DNA of 64,000 nt, from positions 31,763-95,762 of the forward strand of contig CAYFZO010000006.1 in NCBI GenBank assembly GCA_964347615.1, in the 5' to 3' direction. Position numbers and translations under genes: made by a program. Below the pieces are notes generated by a model. The model saw only the letters and a list, made by a program, of their open reading frames with translations, was not told the origin of the DNA and ran no database searches. This document shows positions 1-7,549 of the stretch, piece after piece. Each line of letters starts with the position of its first letter. Positions within the stretch are counted from its first letter, which is position 1. The stretch is from CAYFZO01 sp964347615. Lineage in GTDB: Bacteria; Pseudomonadota; Gammaproteobacteria; Poriferisulfidales; Oxydemutatoraceae.

Positions 1-567
1 GTTGAGGTCGAGCAGGACGTCGCAGTCGGCGCGCGCGACGACCGCGGCGAGGAAATCCATCTCGTCCATCGTCGAATGCCTGTAGGTGAGATAACTCGAC
101 ACGTTCTCGATCAGGATGCGCTGGCCGAGGAAGTCCTGCGCCTCGCGGATCTTGAGCGCGACGCACTCGACCGCCTCCTCGGTGAACGGCAAAGGCAACA
201 GGTCGTGCATCGGCGCGGCGCCGACCGAGGTGAAGCACAGGTGATCCGAAATCCACAGCGCCTCGAAACGCCCGGCCAGACGCTTGACCGAGGCGAGGTA
301 ATCGTAATCGAGCGAGCCGACCGAGCCGAGCGACATGCCGACGCAATGCAGCGCCAGCGGGTAGTCGCGGCGCACCATCTCAAGGCCGTGCAACGCCGGG
401 CCGCCCGGGGAGAGATAGTTGTCGGCGAGCGCCTCGAACCAGCCGAGCGCCGGCTTGTCGCGCAGGACGTCGGCGACGTGCGCCTCGCGCAGACCCACGC
501 CGACCAACGCGACGGCGTCGTCAGGCCGCTGCTCGTGCGCGGGAAACCGTGGCATGGACGTCGGCAT
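1..567 (-). CDS. bufB: BufB-like MNIO (DUF692) metallo-oxidase, partial
   Basis: The reverse strand encodes about 188 residues of a DUF692 protein, the multinuclear non-heme iron oxidase (MNIO) family that modifies cysteines in bufferin precursors. Visible family signatures are GWFEALADNYL, ALHCVGMSLGS, LWISDHLCF, LIENVSSYL and the terminal LLDLN, which carry several expected metal-ligand His, Asp and Glu residues. The family is usually about 280 residues, so roughly the last third lies beyond the window edge. Two in-frame ATGs exist, at 567 and 555. The second gives MPRFPAHEQRP; I cannot choose between them. The bufferin precursor gene bufA1 lies upstream on the same strand, supporting a copper-stress metallophore operon. 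Unusually, 304 bases separate the two genes. Family assignment is confident; metal and substrate are known only for relatives. Confidence 0.88.
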   Translation of the reverse strand, partial: MPTSMPRFPAHEQRPDDAVALVGVGLREAHVADVLRDKPALGWFEALADNYLSPGGPALHGLEMVRRDYPLALHCVGMSLGSVGSLDYDYLASVKRLAGRFEALWISDHLCFTSVGAAPMHDLLPLPFTEEAVECVALKIREAQDFLGQRILIENVSSYLTYRHSTMDEMDFLAAVVARADCDVLLDLN

Positions 568-654
568 CGGATCGGGCTTTCGTTGCGGAGTTGCGTTGCG
601 GGCTTTCATTCGGAATGCTGCACCGCGCGCCGGCATTGCACGATGCACAGGCGC

Positions 655-700
655 TTTGCCGTCCCGGCTCGGGCGACGCGAGGAACGAACGGGGGGCGGC
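655..700. repeat. 46-bp direct repeat, copy 1 (bufA1-bufB spacer)
   Basis: A 46-base block beginning TTTGCCGTCCCGG and ending GGGGGGCGGC recurs 95 bases downstream with two mismatches. It lies in the otherwise featureless 568-871 gap between bufA1 and bufB. It could be an intergenic repeat family, a processing site or part of a transcription attenuator; nothing here decides. Confidence 0.85.
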
Positions 701-749
701 TTGGGCGCAAAGGTTTCACTTCCGCGCACCCCGCACGACGCACGGGTGT

Positions 750-795
750 TTTGCCGTCCCGGCCCGGGCGACGCGAGGAACGGACGGGGGGCGGC
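750..795. repeat. 46-bp direct repeat, copy 2 (bufA1-bufB spacer)
   Basis: Second copy of the TTTGCCGTCCCGG...GGGGGGCGGC block. It differs from copy 1 at two positions (GGCTCGGG against GGCCCGGG; GAACGAAC against GAACGGAC). Bases flanking the repeats do not encode a recognisable protein. Confidence 0.85.
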
Positions 796-871
796 GCGAC
801 GTGGGCGTCGTGCAAGATGCCCCGCTTCACCGCGCCCCGTCCGCCGTCTCGCGGCACCGTCTCGCAACGGA

Positions 872-1162
872 TTACTTCGCGGGCTTGGTCGCGGCGACCA
901 TGCCGCCAGTGATCTTCTCGCAAGTCCCTTTCGGCACATAGACCCACTCGTTGTCGTCGTTGTCGCGGGTCGCCTGCCCGGCGCAACCGTGCTTGCCGTC
1001 CAAAGCGCCGCAATCGTTCTTGCCGGCTTTGGCCACACCCGCACACTTCTCCCACGTCTTGGGCGCATCGGGCACCGCCGCTTGCGCGCCGCCCATGAGC
1101 ATCGCACCCGCCGCGAGGACGCCTGCGACCGTCGAGTTGATGAGTGTTCTTGTTTTGTCCAT
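872..1162 (-). CDS. bufA1: BufA1 bufferin precursor (DUF2282 family)
   Basis: A 96-residue exported precursor. Residues 1-28 form a signal peptide (positive MDKTR start, hydrophobic VAGVLAAGAMLMGG, AQA cleavage site). The mature part carries the DUF2282 pattern EKCAGVAKAGKNDC, HGCAG and WVYVPKGTCEKI, with four conserved cysteines. BufA1 peptides are modified by the MNIO enzyme BufB and, with BufC, help bacteria cope with copper. Length and cysteine spacing fit the family. A clear AGGAG ribosome site precedes the ATG. It is the first gene of the locus, with bufB downstream on the same strand; no bufC is visible because the window ends. Confidence 0.92.
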   Translation of the reverse strand: MDKTRTLINSTVAGVLAAGAMLMGGAQAAVPDAPKTWEKCAGVAKAGKNDCGALDGKHGCAGQATRDNDDNEWVYVPKGTCEKITGGMVAATKPAK

Positions 1163-1503
1163 TGGTTTTCTCCTGTGATTGGTCGTTGATGATGCAGGGT
1201 CCGTGAGATCAGAGACCCCGGTGACAAAGACGAATCGGAGGGCCGTTTGATTGCGCGGGGTGGGGAGGATTAAGAAAATTTTGGCATACGAAAAGAAAAA
1301 TTCCAGCTCCCCGTCAAAGCCCAGTCAATCAAACGACAGATCCCTGTTCCTTATCCCCTACTGAATGGTCTGATACAATCGCGCCATGCGACCAGATAAA
1401 AACATCATAGCCGCAAATTAAGTTGAGAAGTTGAGGGTGCTGTCAGAAAGCAGGAGAACTTTCGGTCGCTTCACCAAGCAATGAAAAACTGGAACTTCAC
1501 ATA
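1163..1503. other. Divergent intergenic region, left edge of the low-GC island
   Basis: 341 bases between bufA1 (minus) and the AAA ATPase (plus). Composition changes here from GC-rich chromosomal DNA to AT-richer DNA. It must hold promoters for both directions. A plausible but weak minus-10 (TACAAT, about 1373) precedes the ATPase gene by about 125 bases. No ORF or tRNA remnant is convincing. Confidence 0.6.
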
Positions 1504-2793
1504 ATGGCAAAAATAGAAGGGTTCCGCATAAAAAACTTCAGGGTGCTGCAAGACGTTACTCTCGGCAGACTGTGGAACCAACGAGAGGTTAAACCCCTTA
1601 GCCCCCTAACAGCGGTTATCGGTAAAAACGGTGTCGGAAAAAGCAACTTGTTTGACGCATTTGGGTTTTTAGCTGATTGTTTAAAGCTTGGTGTTGAAGA
1701 AGCCTGTGATGCTCGAGGGCGTGGTGGCTTTGAAAAGATATTGAGCCGAGGAAAAGAAGGACCGATTGAATTCGTAGTCTATTACAAAGAAAGCGGAAAC
1801 TCGCGGCCGATTACTTACGAGCTATCCGTTGATCTTGACGGTACCGGCCGCCCTTACGTTTCCAAAGAACACCTCCGACAACGGCGCACAGGAGAAAAAT
1901 ATGGTCAGCCACTTTCGTTTCTCGCGCTTAATGACGGAAAAGGCATTGCGTGGAAAGGCGACCAAGGAGGGTTTTCAATAGATGAAGAGCAGGCAAGAAG
2001 CAATTTGGTTTTAGCGCATATTAAAAAAAGCCGCGGAATTAGAGAAGAACCTAAAGATACGGAAGACGTGGAATTGTCAGACAACAGAGAACTAGGCATT
2101 ACCACGCTCGGCTCCCTAAAGCAGCATCCGAGAATTTCCGCCTTTCGAAAATTCATTCAGAGCTGGCACCTCAGCTATTTTACGCCGGATGCGGCACGTA
2201 GCCTTCCGCTTGCGGGCCCGCAAAAACATCTTAATGCTCACGGCGATAACCTTGGAAACGTGGTGCAGTTTATGGAACGTGAACACCCCGGGAAATTTCA
2301 GAATATCTTAGACCGCATCGCCAAGAAAATACCGGGAATAGACAAAATCGACACGGAAAAAACCGAAGATAACCGCATACTTCTTCGATTCAACGACAAA
2401 GGGTTTGATGATCCGTTTTACGCTCAGCAAATGTCCGATGGAACACTGAAGATATTTACATATCTGCTGATGCTTGAACACCCGGAACCGCCGCCGTTTC
2501 TTTGCATCGAGGAACCGGAAAACGGCTTGTATCACAAGCTGCTTGAAACGCTTGCTCAGGAGTTCAGAGAGCACGCCACCGGTCACGGAAGCAGGTCTCA
2601 GATTTTTGTTACAACGCACCAGCCTTACTTTGTTAACGCTCTGGAGCCAGAAGAGGTATGGGTGCTGGAAAAAAACGCCAGCGGATTCTCCGACGTCAAG
2701 CGCGCGAGTGACGATGAAACCGTGAAGAACATGGTGTCGGAAGGACTGCCCTTAGGGGGACTTTGGTACAGTGATTATTTAGATGCGAGGTAG
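1504..2793 (+). CDS. AAA_21/SMC-like ATPase of a two-gene defence-type pair
   Basis: A 429-residue ABC/SMC-type ATPase. It shows an N-terminal FRIKNFRVL segment, Walker A IGKNGVGKSN near residue 42, a signature-like QQMSDGTLKI, Walker B FLCIEEPENGLY near residue 335 and the H-loop segment FVTTHQPYF. The ~290 residues between Walker A and B hold a coiled or lid region, as in OLD- and RecF-type ATPases. The next gene starts 4 bases after its stop and encodes a DUF4276 TOPRIM-like protein. ATPase plus TOPRIM pairs are a recurring layout in anti-phage systems (OLD, PARIS, AbiL-like). It lies outside the island-bounding repeat. The family call is firm; the defence role is inferred from pairing and location. 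Confidence 0.85.
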   Translation: MAKIEGFRIKNFRVLQDVTLGRLWNQREVKPLSPLTAVIGKNGVGKSNLFDAFGFLADCLKLGVEEACDARGRGGFEKILSRGKEGPIEFVVYYKESGNSRPITYELSVDLDGTGRPYVSKEHLRQRRTGEKYGQPLSFLALNDGKGIAWKGDQGGFSIDEEQARSNLVLAHIKKSRGIREEPKDTEDVELSDNRELGITTLGSLKQHPRISAFRKFIQSWHLSYFTPDAARSLPLAGPQKHLNAHGDNLGNVVQFMEREHPGKFQNILDRIAKKIPGIDKIDTEKTEDNRILLRFNDKGFDDPFYAQQMSDGTLKIFTYLLMLEHPEPPPFLCIEEPENGLYHKLLETLAQEFREHATGHGSRSQIFVTTHQPYFVNALEPEEVWVLEKNASGFSDVKRASDDETVKNMVSEGLPLGGLWYSDYLDAR

Positions 2794-2797
2794 CTTA

Positions 2798-3460
2798 ATG
2801 CGTCTTGAGGTATTAGTTGAAGACCAATCAGGGCAAAAAATGCTTGAGATTCTTATCCCTAAAATTGTTGGTGACGAACACACTTTCCGAGTTCATGCCT
2901 ATAAAGGAATTGGCAACATCCCAAAAAATGTAGATAAGATACCTACCGCTAAAAATCGTTTGCTTCTTAATAACCTTTCAAGGTTGCTTAAGGGACATGG
3001 AAAAACTTTTCTCCAAAGCGGTAACTACCAAAAATGTTGCGTGGTCGTAGTTTGCGACTTAGATGAAAAATGTTTAAAAGAATTCCGCAGGCAACTTCTT
3101 CAGGTTCTCAACAGGTGCACACATAAACCAAGAACTCAGTTTTGCATAGCTATAAAAGAAAGCGAAGCCTGGTTCCTGGGGGATACCCCAGCCGTCAAAT
3201 CCGCATATCCAAGGGCAAGAGATAGGGTGCTTGACAAATTCCAACGTGATTTTATCTCTGGCACTTGGGATTCTCTTGCCGACGCTGTCTTCCCCGGTGG
3301 CGCCAGAAAACTCCAAAATCAAGGGTGGCAGGCGATTGGCGCAGAAAAAATGAAGTGGGCTGAAAAAATCACGCCATATATGAAAGTAGACGACAATAAA
3401 TCTTCCAGCTTTTGTTATTTCCGAGACAAAATGAGACAGATTCTTCAAACCAGCAATTAA
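2798..3460 (+). CDS. DUF4276-like TOPRIM-fold protein, partner of the AAA ATPase
   Basis: A 220-residue protein. I chose the ATG at 2798 because a GAGG lies 7 bases upstream and it follows the ATPase stop by 4 bases; an ATG at 2783 would overlap the previous gene. Acidic motifs resemble the TOPRIM-like DUF4276 fold: LEVLVEDQSG at the start, VVVCDLDEKC near residue 90, and IKESEAWFLGD near residue 120. In related pairs the ATPase senses infection and the TOPRIM protein is the nuclease effector. The codon use is AT-rich like its partner. No catalytic residue is obviously missing, but the exact subfamily is uncertain. Confidence 0.75.
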   Translation: MRLEVLVEDQSGQKMLEILIPKIVGDEHTFRVHAYKGIGNIPKNVDKIPTAKNRLLLNNLSRLLKGHGKTFLQSGNYQKCCVVVVCDLDEKCLKEFRRQLLQVLNRCTHKPRTQFCIAIKESEAWFLGDTPAVKSAYPRARDRVLDKFQRDFISGTWDSLADAVFPGGARKLQNQGWQAIGAEKMKWAEKITPYMKVDDNKSSSFCYFRDKMRQILQTSN

Positions 3461-3462
3461 TT

Positions 3463-3615
3463 TCCCCTCACCCAATCAACTTAACGTCCGCCCCCTATTC
3501 CGCGTCAGGGCGGCAACCGTATAACCGTCAAGTGTCTCAAGGAACCGCTTGGCGGCTCCACTCAGGATGCCCTCGAGCCGGCATCCGAGCATCGGTGCAG
3601 CCCACCACGTCAAGC
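3463..3615 (-). pseudogene. Regulator 3'-end remnant, left island repeat (A)
   Basis: This block matches 23390-23541 in the same orientation over about 150 bases, with scattered substitutions. Read on the minus strand it encodes a fragment including LDGYTVAALTRNRGR and then a stop. The better-preserved copy B reads LGCRLKGVLNEAVKRFLEI then LDGYTIADLTWNRE, which resembles the C-terminus of Rrf2-family regulators such as NsrR (cysteine region followed by a DxYTLADL motif). Both copies begin just after the stop of the upstream plus-strand gene. No start or HTH is present, so this is a relic, and also a candidate recombination boundary. Confidence 0.7.
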
Positions 3616-3733
3616 GTGTTTTCCGTGAGCTACTCGGCGTTTTCGCCCGCGCCGGCTGCTGATGAGAGACGCCTTTACACTGAGGGCAGGCTTACGGGAT
3701 AATCGCCGCAATTCAGAAAACACGGAGACAACG

Positions 3734-4246
3734 ATGGTTACAGAATGGACACGAAACGACGTTTGGCAGAATATGCTGGATGCGGAACGGCTTGTTCGAT
3801 ACTACGAAGTGATTTTAGATCGGTGCCAACGTAATTACATGCTGCCTCGTTTTATCCTGCTTCTCGGAATGACGGGCGTATTGATATCTTTGCTGGAATT
3901 GGTTCCGGAAGGTTACAAAGACGCCATCCAAGCCGTCTCTAGCGTCATGGTGATCGCGGCACTTGCTTGGGACTCTCATGCCAACTACGCAGGAAAGGCG
4001 CTGGTATTACAGCAGGTCAGCGTTGAATGCATCAAACTGCAAGTCGAATGGCGGGTGCTGTGGAACGCCATCGAGACTCATACCATTGAAGACGAGAAAG
4101 CGCGGGAAAAAAACGCTTGCTTAAGTCGCAGGATCGCTGCTGTAACCGTACGCCCCGGAGATGCCGGTGTCCGGGAAGACCGAAAACTCAACCGGAAGTG
4201 CGCCAGGGATGCATATAAAGTGATGGCGGGGCGGTATGCGGTGTAA
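3734..4246 (+). CDS. Small membrane protein of the defence island, SLATT-like candidate
   Basis: A 170-residue protein. The start at 3734 is supported by GGAG about 8 bases upstream. It has an N-terminal helix (WQNMLDAERLVRYYEVILD), two adjacent hydrophobic spans at about residues 38-55 and 65-85, then a charged helical C-terminus rich in Arg and Lys. Two transmembrane helices followed by a long cytosolic helix is the layout of SLATT-type pore-forming effectors, but I see no sequence motif that proves this. It is the first gene inside the repeats, 45 bases before the helicase gene and on the same strand. A regulator or a membrane effector of the system is possible. Confidence 0.6.
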   Translation: MVTEWTRNDVWQNMLDAERLVRYYEVILDRCQRNYMLPRFILLLGMTGVLISLLELVPEGYKDAIQAVSSVMVIAALAWDSHANYAGKALVLQQVSVECIKLQVEWRVLWNAIETHTIEDEKAREKNACLSRRIAAVTVRPGDAGVREDRKLNRKCARDAYKVMAGRYAV

Positions 4247-4291
4247 ATTAATTGGTTGCCATAATAAGAAGCTCTATGGCCCAACTTTACA

Positions 4292-7200
4292 ATGAACAAC
4301 GACGTCCCTCGCCCCGGAATGATTGCGACAGTTCGCAACCGGCGTGGTGTAATTGCCTCTGTTGAACCTTTTGACGGCCAAACTGGACGTATTCACCTTG
4401 TCGACATAGAGTACAAGGACAACTACGCGCCGGATACGGAACGCATCCTATGGGAACGTGAACCTAACCGAGATCTTCTTGAACCGACCGCATTACCCGA
4501 CCCAACTCAAGACCCCATGCCTCCGAAAGAGTTCGACGCGCTTTTACGCGCCGCTCGATGGACGGCTCTTTCCCCATACCTCGACCCTGATGGTGACGGC
4601 CCCTTAGATCGAGAACCAATTTCAAGTCCATTCCACGGTGGCGTACGAGTGGAAGACTATCAGCTCGTCCCATTATTAAAAGCTCTCCGCATGCCTCGCG
4701 TGAGCTTGTTGATTGCCGACGACGTCGGGCTTGGCAAAACCGTTGAAGCAGGGCTGATTTTGACCGAACTTCTTCTCCGACGTCGTATCCGACGCATTCT
4801 AGTCCTCACACCCGCGTCTCTGCGTCAGCAATGGCAGGATGAGCTCTGGGAGAAATTCTCACTTCGATTCAAAATTATCGATCGCAGCTCAACGGAAAAA
4901 TTGCGCCGAGACCGAGGAATAGATGCAAATCCATGGCGATCATTCGACCGCATCGTTGCCTCCTACCATTATTTACGTCAACCCGACGTACGCGAACAAT
5001 TTTTATCAGCATGTCATACCCCGGAAAATTCACCACACCTACCGTGGGACTTGCTGATAGTGGACGAATGTCACAACTTGATGCCGTCATCGTTTGGAGA
5101 AGACAGCGAGCTTTGCAAAACGCTCGGTTTGGTCGCACCACGGTTTGAACACCGGCTGTTTCTTTCGGCGACTCCACACAACGGCCACACGCGTTCGTTC
5201 ACCGGGCTGCTGGAAATGCTTGACCCGGTGCGCTTCACCCGCACCCACGAAATGAAACCTGCCATGCGTGGACGAATCAACGACATAATGATTCGTCGGC
5301 TAAAACGCCAGATTAACGCTGGCAGTGCAACACCAAGATTTTGTACCCGGCATCCGCCCAAATCTTTGGAACTCAACACAGATCCGCGCGAATCTGCCCT
5401 TTCCGAGGCTTTCGATGCCTTTCGCAGCGCTATTCGTAATCTCATCACGGAAGGAACAAAGCAGCGCCGCCGCGCTGGAATTTTTGCGGTCGAAATTCTC
5501 GGCAAACGGCTGCTCTCCTGCCCTACAACGTTTGCTGAATCTTGGAGCCGGACAAGACGGGGGTTTCGCGAACAGGATGTCTCAGATGAAACGGAATTGG
5601 CAGCCGCCGAACGGTCATTGCGTCAGGAAACCGGCGATGACAGAGAAACAGAAAAGCGCGAAGCCAATGCTGCTGCAACTATAGGTGCATGGCTTAAGAA
5701 TTTTTCTGACGACGTCAAGGATGAGATCAACCGCATCGAAAAAGCGATTGATGAGCTAGGCTTTGATCTCAATGCCTCTATTGTTGAACAAACGCCTTGT
5801 GTTGACGTGCGCTTCGACACGCTTGTCTCGTTAATCGAAAATCTCCTGCGGAAGAAAAATAAGTTCCGCGATGACGAACGCTTAATCGTCTTTACAGAAT
5901 ACAAAACCACGCTCGATTACGTCGCTCGACGCCTGCGCGAAAAATACCCTGCCGAACGAATTTTGACGCTGTTTGGGGCCGGTGGACAGGAGGGTATGGA
6001 TGAAAGCGAACGTGAAAACGTCAAAGCGGCTTTCAACAATCCGGGTTCACCTGTACGCGTTCTTATTGCGACCGACGCTGCGTCGGAGGGACTCAACCTG
6101 CACCAGACGGCACGATATTTGCTGCATTACGACTGCCCATGGAACCCGTCACGCTTGGAACAACGCAACGGCCGCCTTGATCGTTACGGTCAAGCCCGTG
6201 ACGTGACCGTGCATCACTTTGTCAGCAGTACAGATCCTGATTTGCGCTTTATTGATTGCGTTATTCGTAAAGCAGATGAAATTCGAGAAGACCTTGGTTC
6301 CGTCAACGAAGTTTTTGACCGTGCAACTTATCGCCGCCTGATTCAAGGGGAAGATGCAGAATCAGTGAAAACAGATATGTATGCAGGGCTTGACGCCGCC
6401 CAAGAAAGCTCGGCTATTGAAGCCGACGAAACGGCCACGATAAAAAACGAAGCAGCGTCTGATGATGCGTTGCTTGACGCAATGTCTAAAGAGATCGACT
6501 TAGATAGTTATGCACTCGGCGATACGCTTGAAGCGGCAATGATCTCATCGAGTGGTCGAAGGCCTCAACTCGAAGTCGGTGAGGAGCCGGGATGTTATCG
6601 CGTGACAAACCCGGAACTCCCCCACTGGCGTGACATTATTGATGAAACTGTACGCCGTCCATCACTTCATGCCGCCCGCGGACCAATGCCGCAACTCGCA
6701 TTTGACACTAAACAATTCATTAAGCCACTCGGATCTTTGAGTGTTTTTCTACCACGGAAAGAAGTCTTGCTTATCCACCTTGCACATCCGCTGATGCAAC
6801 GTGCTCTCAGTCTCCTTACACAATGTCGCTATCCCGGTAACCGCCAAGTTTCACGATGGACGGTACGCCGAGGTGACGGAGAAATCCCAAAAGATGCTGA
6901 TGCAGCCATTTTATTTAGTATTGAAGAAATTGCCGTAAATGAATTGCGCGAAACGTTTCATCGCTGGGTACGCACCGTGGTATTTCCCGTTCAGAATGGA
7001 ATCCTTGGTGAACCGCTTCCACATATTCCGGCACACAGCTTTCGTGGAGCATCTGTAACGAAAAATCAAAGCGAACAAAAACAGGCAGGAGAAATCCTTG
7101 AGGAGGTTAATGGCTCACTGAGGAAATGGCTGGAACAACACCAGAAAGAACTTACCGACTCTCTCCAAAATCAACTTGAGAGTGACGGTAAAGCGGCTCG

Positions 7201-7549
7201 TGGACTTGAAGAGAATCGGTACAAGCAGCGGCAAGGAGAACTATCAAAACTAATCGAAGAAACGACAATAGCAAAACTTACTCGAGAAATTAAGCAACTT
7301 CAAGAAAGGCTGCGGCAAAGAAAACTTTTAGATGAAGCCGAGAAAATTATGGAGATTGAACGCTCTATCAAGAAAAAAGAAGAAGAAATAGAACGTCGCC
7401 GTTCTTATTACAAAGAGATCAAAAATCAATTGAAGCGCGAACATGAACGGACTCTTAAACATCTCCTTCCTAAACGCTTTGCAATGTCAGGCAACGCTCA
7501 AGTATTCCCTGTCACAGTTGAAATTCGTTTCCCGGAACAGCAGCCTTGA
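4292..7549 (+). CDS. drmD: DISARM-like SNF2-family helicase (DrmD-like)
   Basis: A 1085-residue SNF2 helicase. Motifs in order: Walker A DDVGLGKTVEAGL (about residue 142), LVLTPASLRQQW, the DEAH-type box VDECHNL (about 255), LFLSATPHNG, and the C-terminal lobe motifs IATDAASEGLNL and NGRLDRYGQ. The last ~200 residues contain a long Lys/Glu-rich coiled coil. Length, the N-terminal SH3-like start and the adjoining methylase gene match DrmD of class 1 DISARM, which uses DNA translocation to block incoming phage DNA. The stop overlaps the methylase start (TTGA), implying translational coupling. drmA, drmB and drmC are not found nearby, so the symbol denotes resemblance, not proof of a full DISARM. 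Confidence 0.82.
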   Translation: MNNDVPRPGMIATVRNRRGVIASVEPFDGQTGRIHLVDIEYKDNYAPDTERILWEREPNRDLLEPTALPDPTQDPMPPKEFDALLRAARWTALSPYLDPDGDGPLDREPISSPFHGGVRVEDYQLVPLLKALRMPRVSLLIADDVGLGKTVEAGLILTELLLRRRIRRILVLTPASLRQQWQDELWEKFSLRFKIIDRSSTEKLRRDRGIDANPWRSFDRIVASYHYLRQPDVREQFLSACHTPENSPHLPWDLLIVDECHNLMPSSFGEDSELCKTLGLVAPRFEHRLFLSATPHNGHTRSFTGLLEMLDPVRFTRTHEMKPAMRGRINDIMIRRLKRQINAGSATPRFCTRHPPKSLELNTDPRESALSEAFDAFRSAIRNLITEGTKQRRRAGIFAVEILGKRLLSCPTTFAESWSRTRRGFREQDVSDETELAAAERSLRQETGDDRETEKREANAAATIGAWLKNFSDDVKDEINRIEKAIDELGFDLNASIVEQTPCVDVRFDTLVSLIENLLRKKNKFRDDERLIVFTEYKTTLDYVARRLREKYPAERILTLFGAGGQEGMDESERENVKAAFNNPGSPVRVLIATDAASEGLNLHQTARYLLHYDCPWNPSRLEQRNGRLDRYGQARDVTVHHFVSSTDPDLRFIDCVIRKADEIREDLGSVNEVFDRATYRRLIQGEDAESVKTDMYAGLDAAQESSAIEADETATIKNEAASDDALLDAMSKEIDLDSYALGDTLEAAMISSSGRRPQLEVGEEPGCYRVTNPELPHWRDIIDETVRRPSLHAARGPMPQLAFDTKQFIKPLGSLSVFLPRKEVLLIHLAHPLMQRALSLLTQCRYPGNRQVSRWTVRRGDGEIPKDADAAILFSIEEIAVNELRETFHRWVRTVVFPVQNGILGEPLPHIPAHSFRGASVTKNQSEQKQAGEILEEVNGSLRKWLEQHQKELTDSLQNQLESDGKAARGLEENRYKQRQGELSKLIEETTIAKLTREIKQLQERLRQRKLLDEAEKIMEIERSIKKKEEEIERRRSYYKEIKNQLKREHERTLKHLLPKRFAMSGNAQVFPVTVEIRFPEQQP

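Noticed and set aside
1504..3460. Retron or Septu-type system for the ATPase pair
   Set aside because: No reverse transcriptase, msr/msd RNA or HNH protein nearby; the partner has TOPRIM-like motifs instead.
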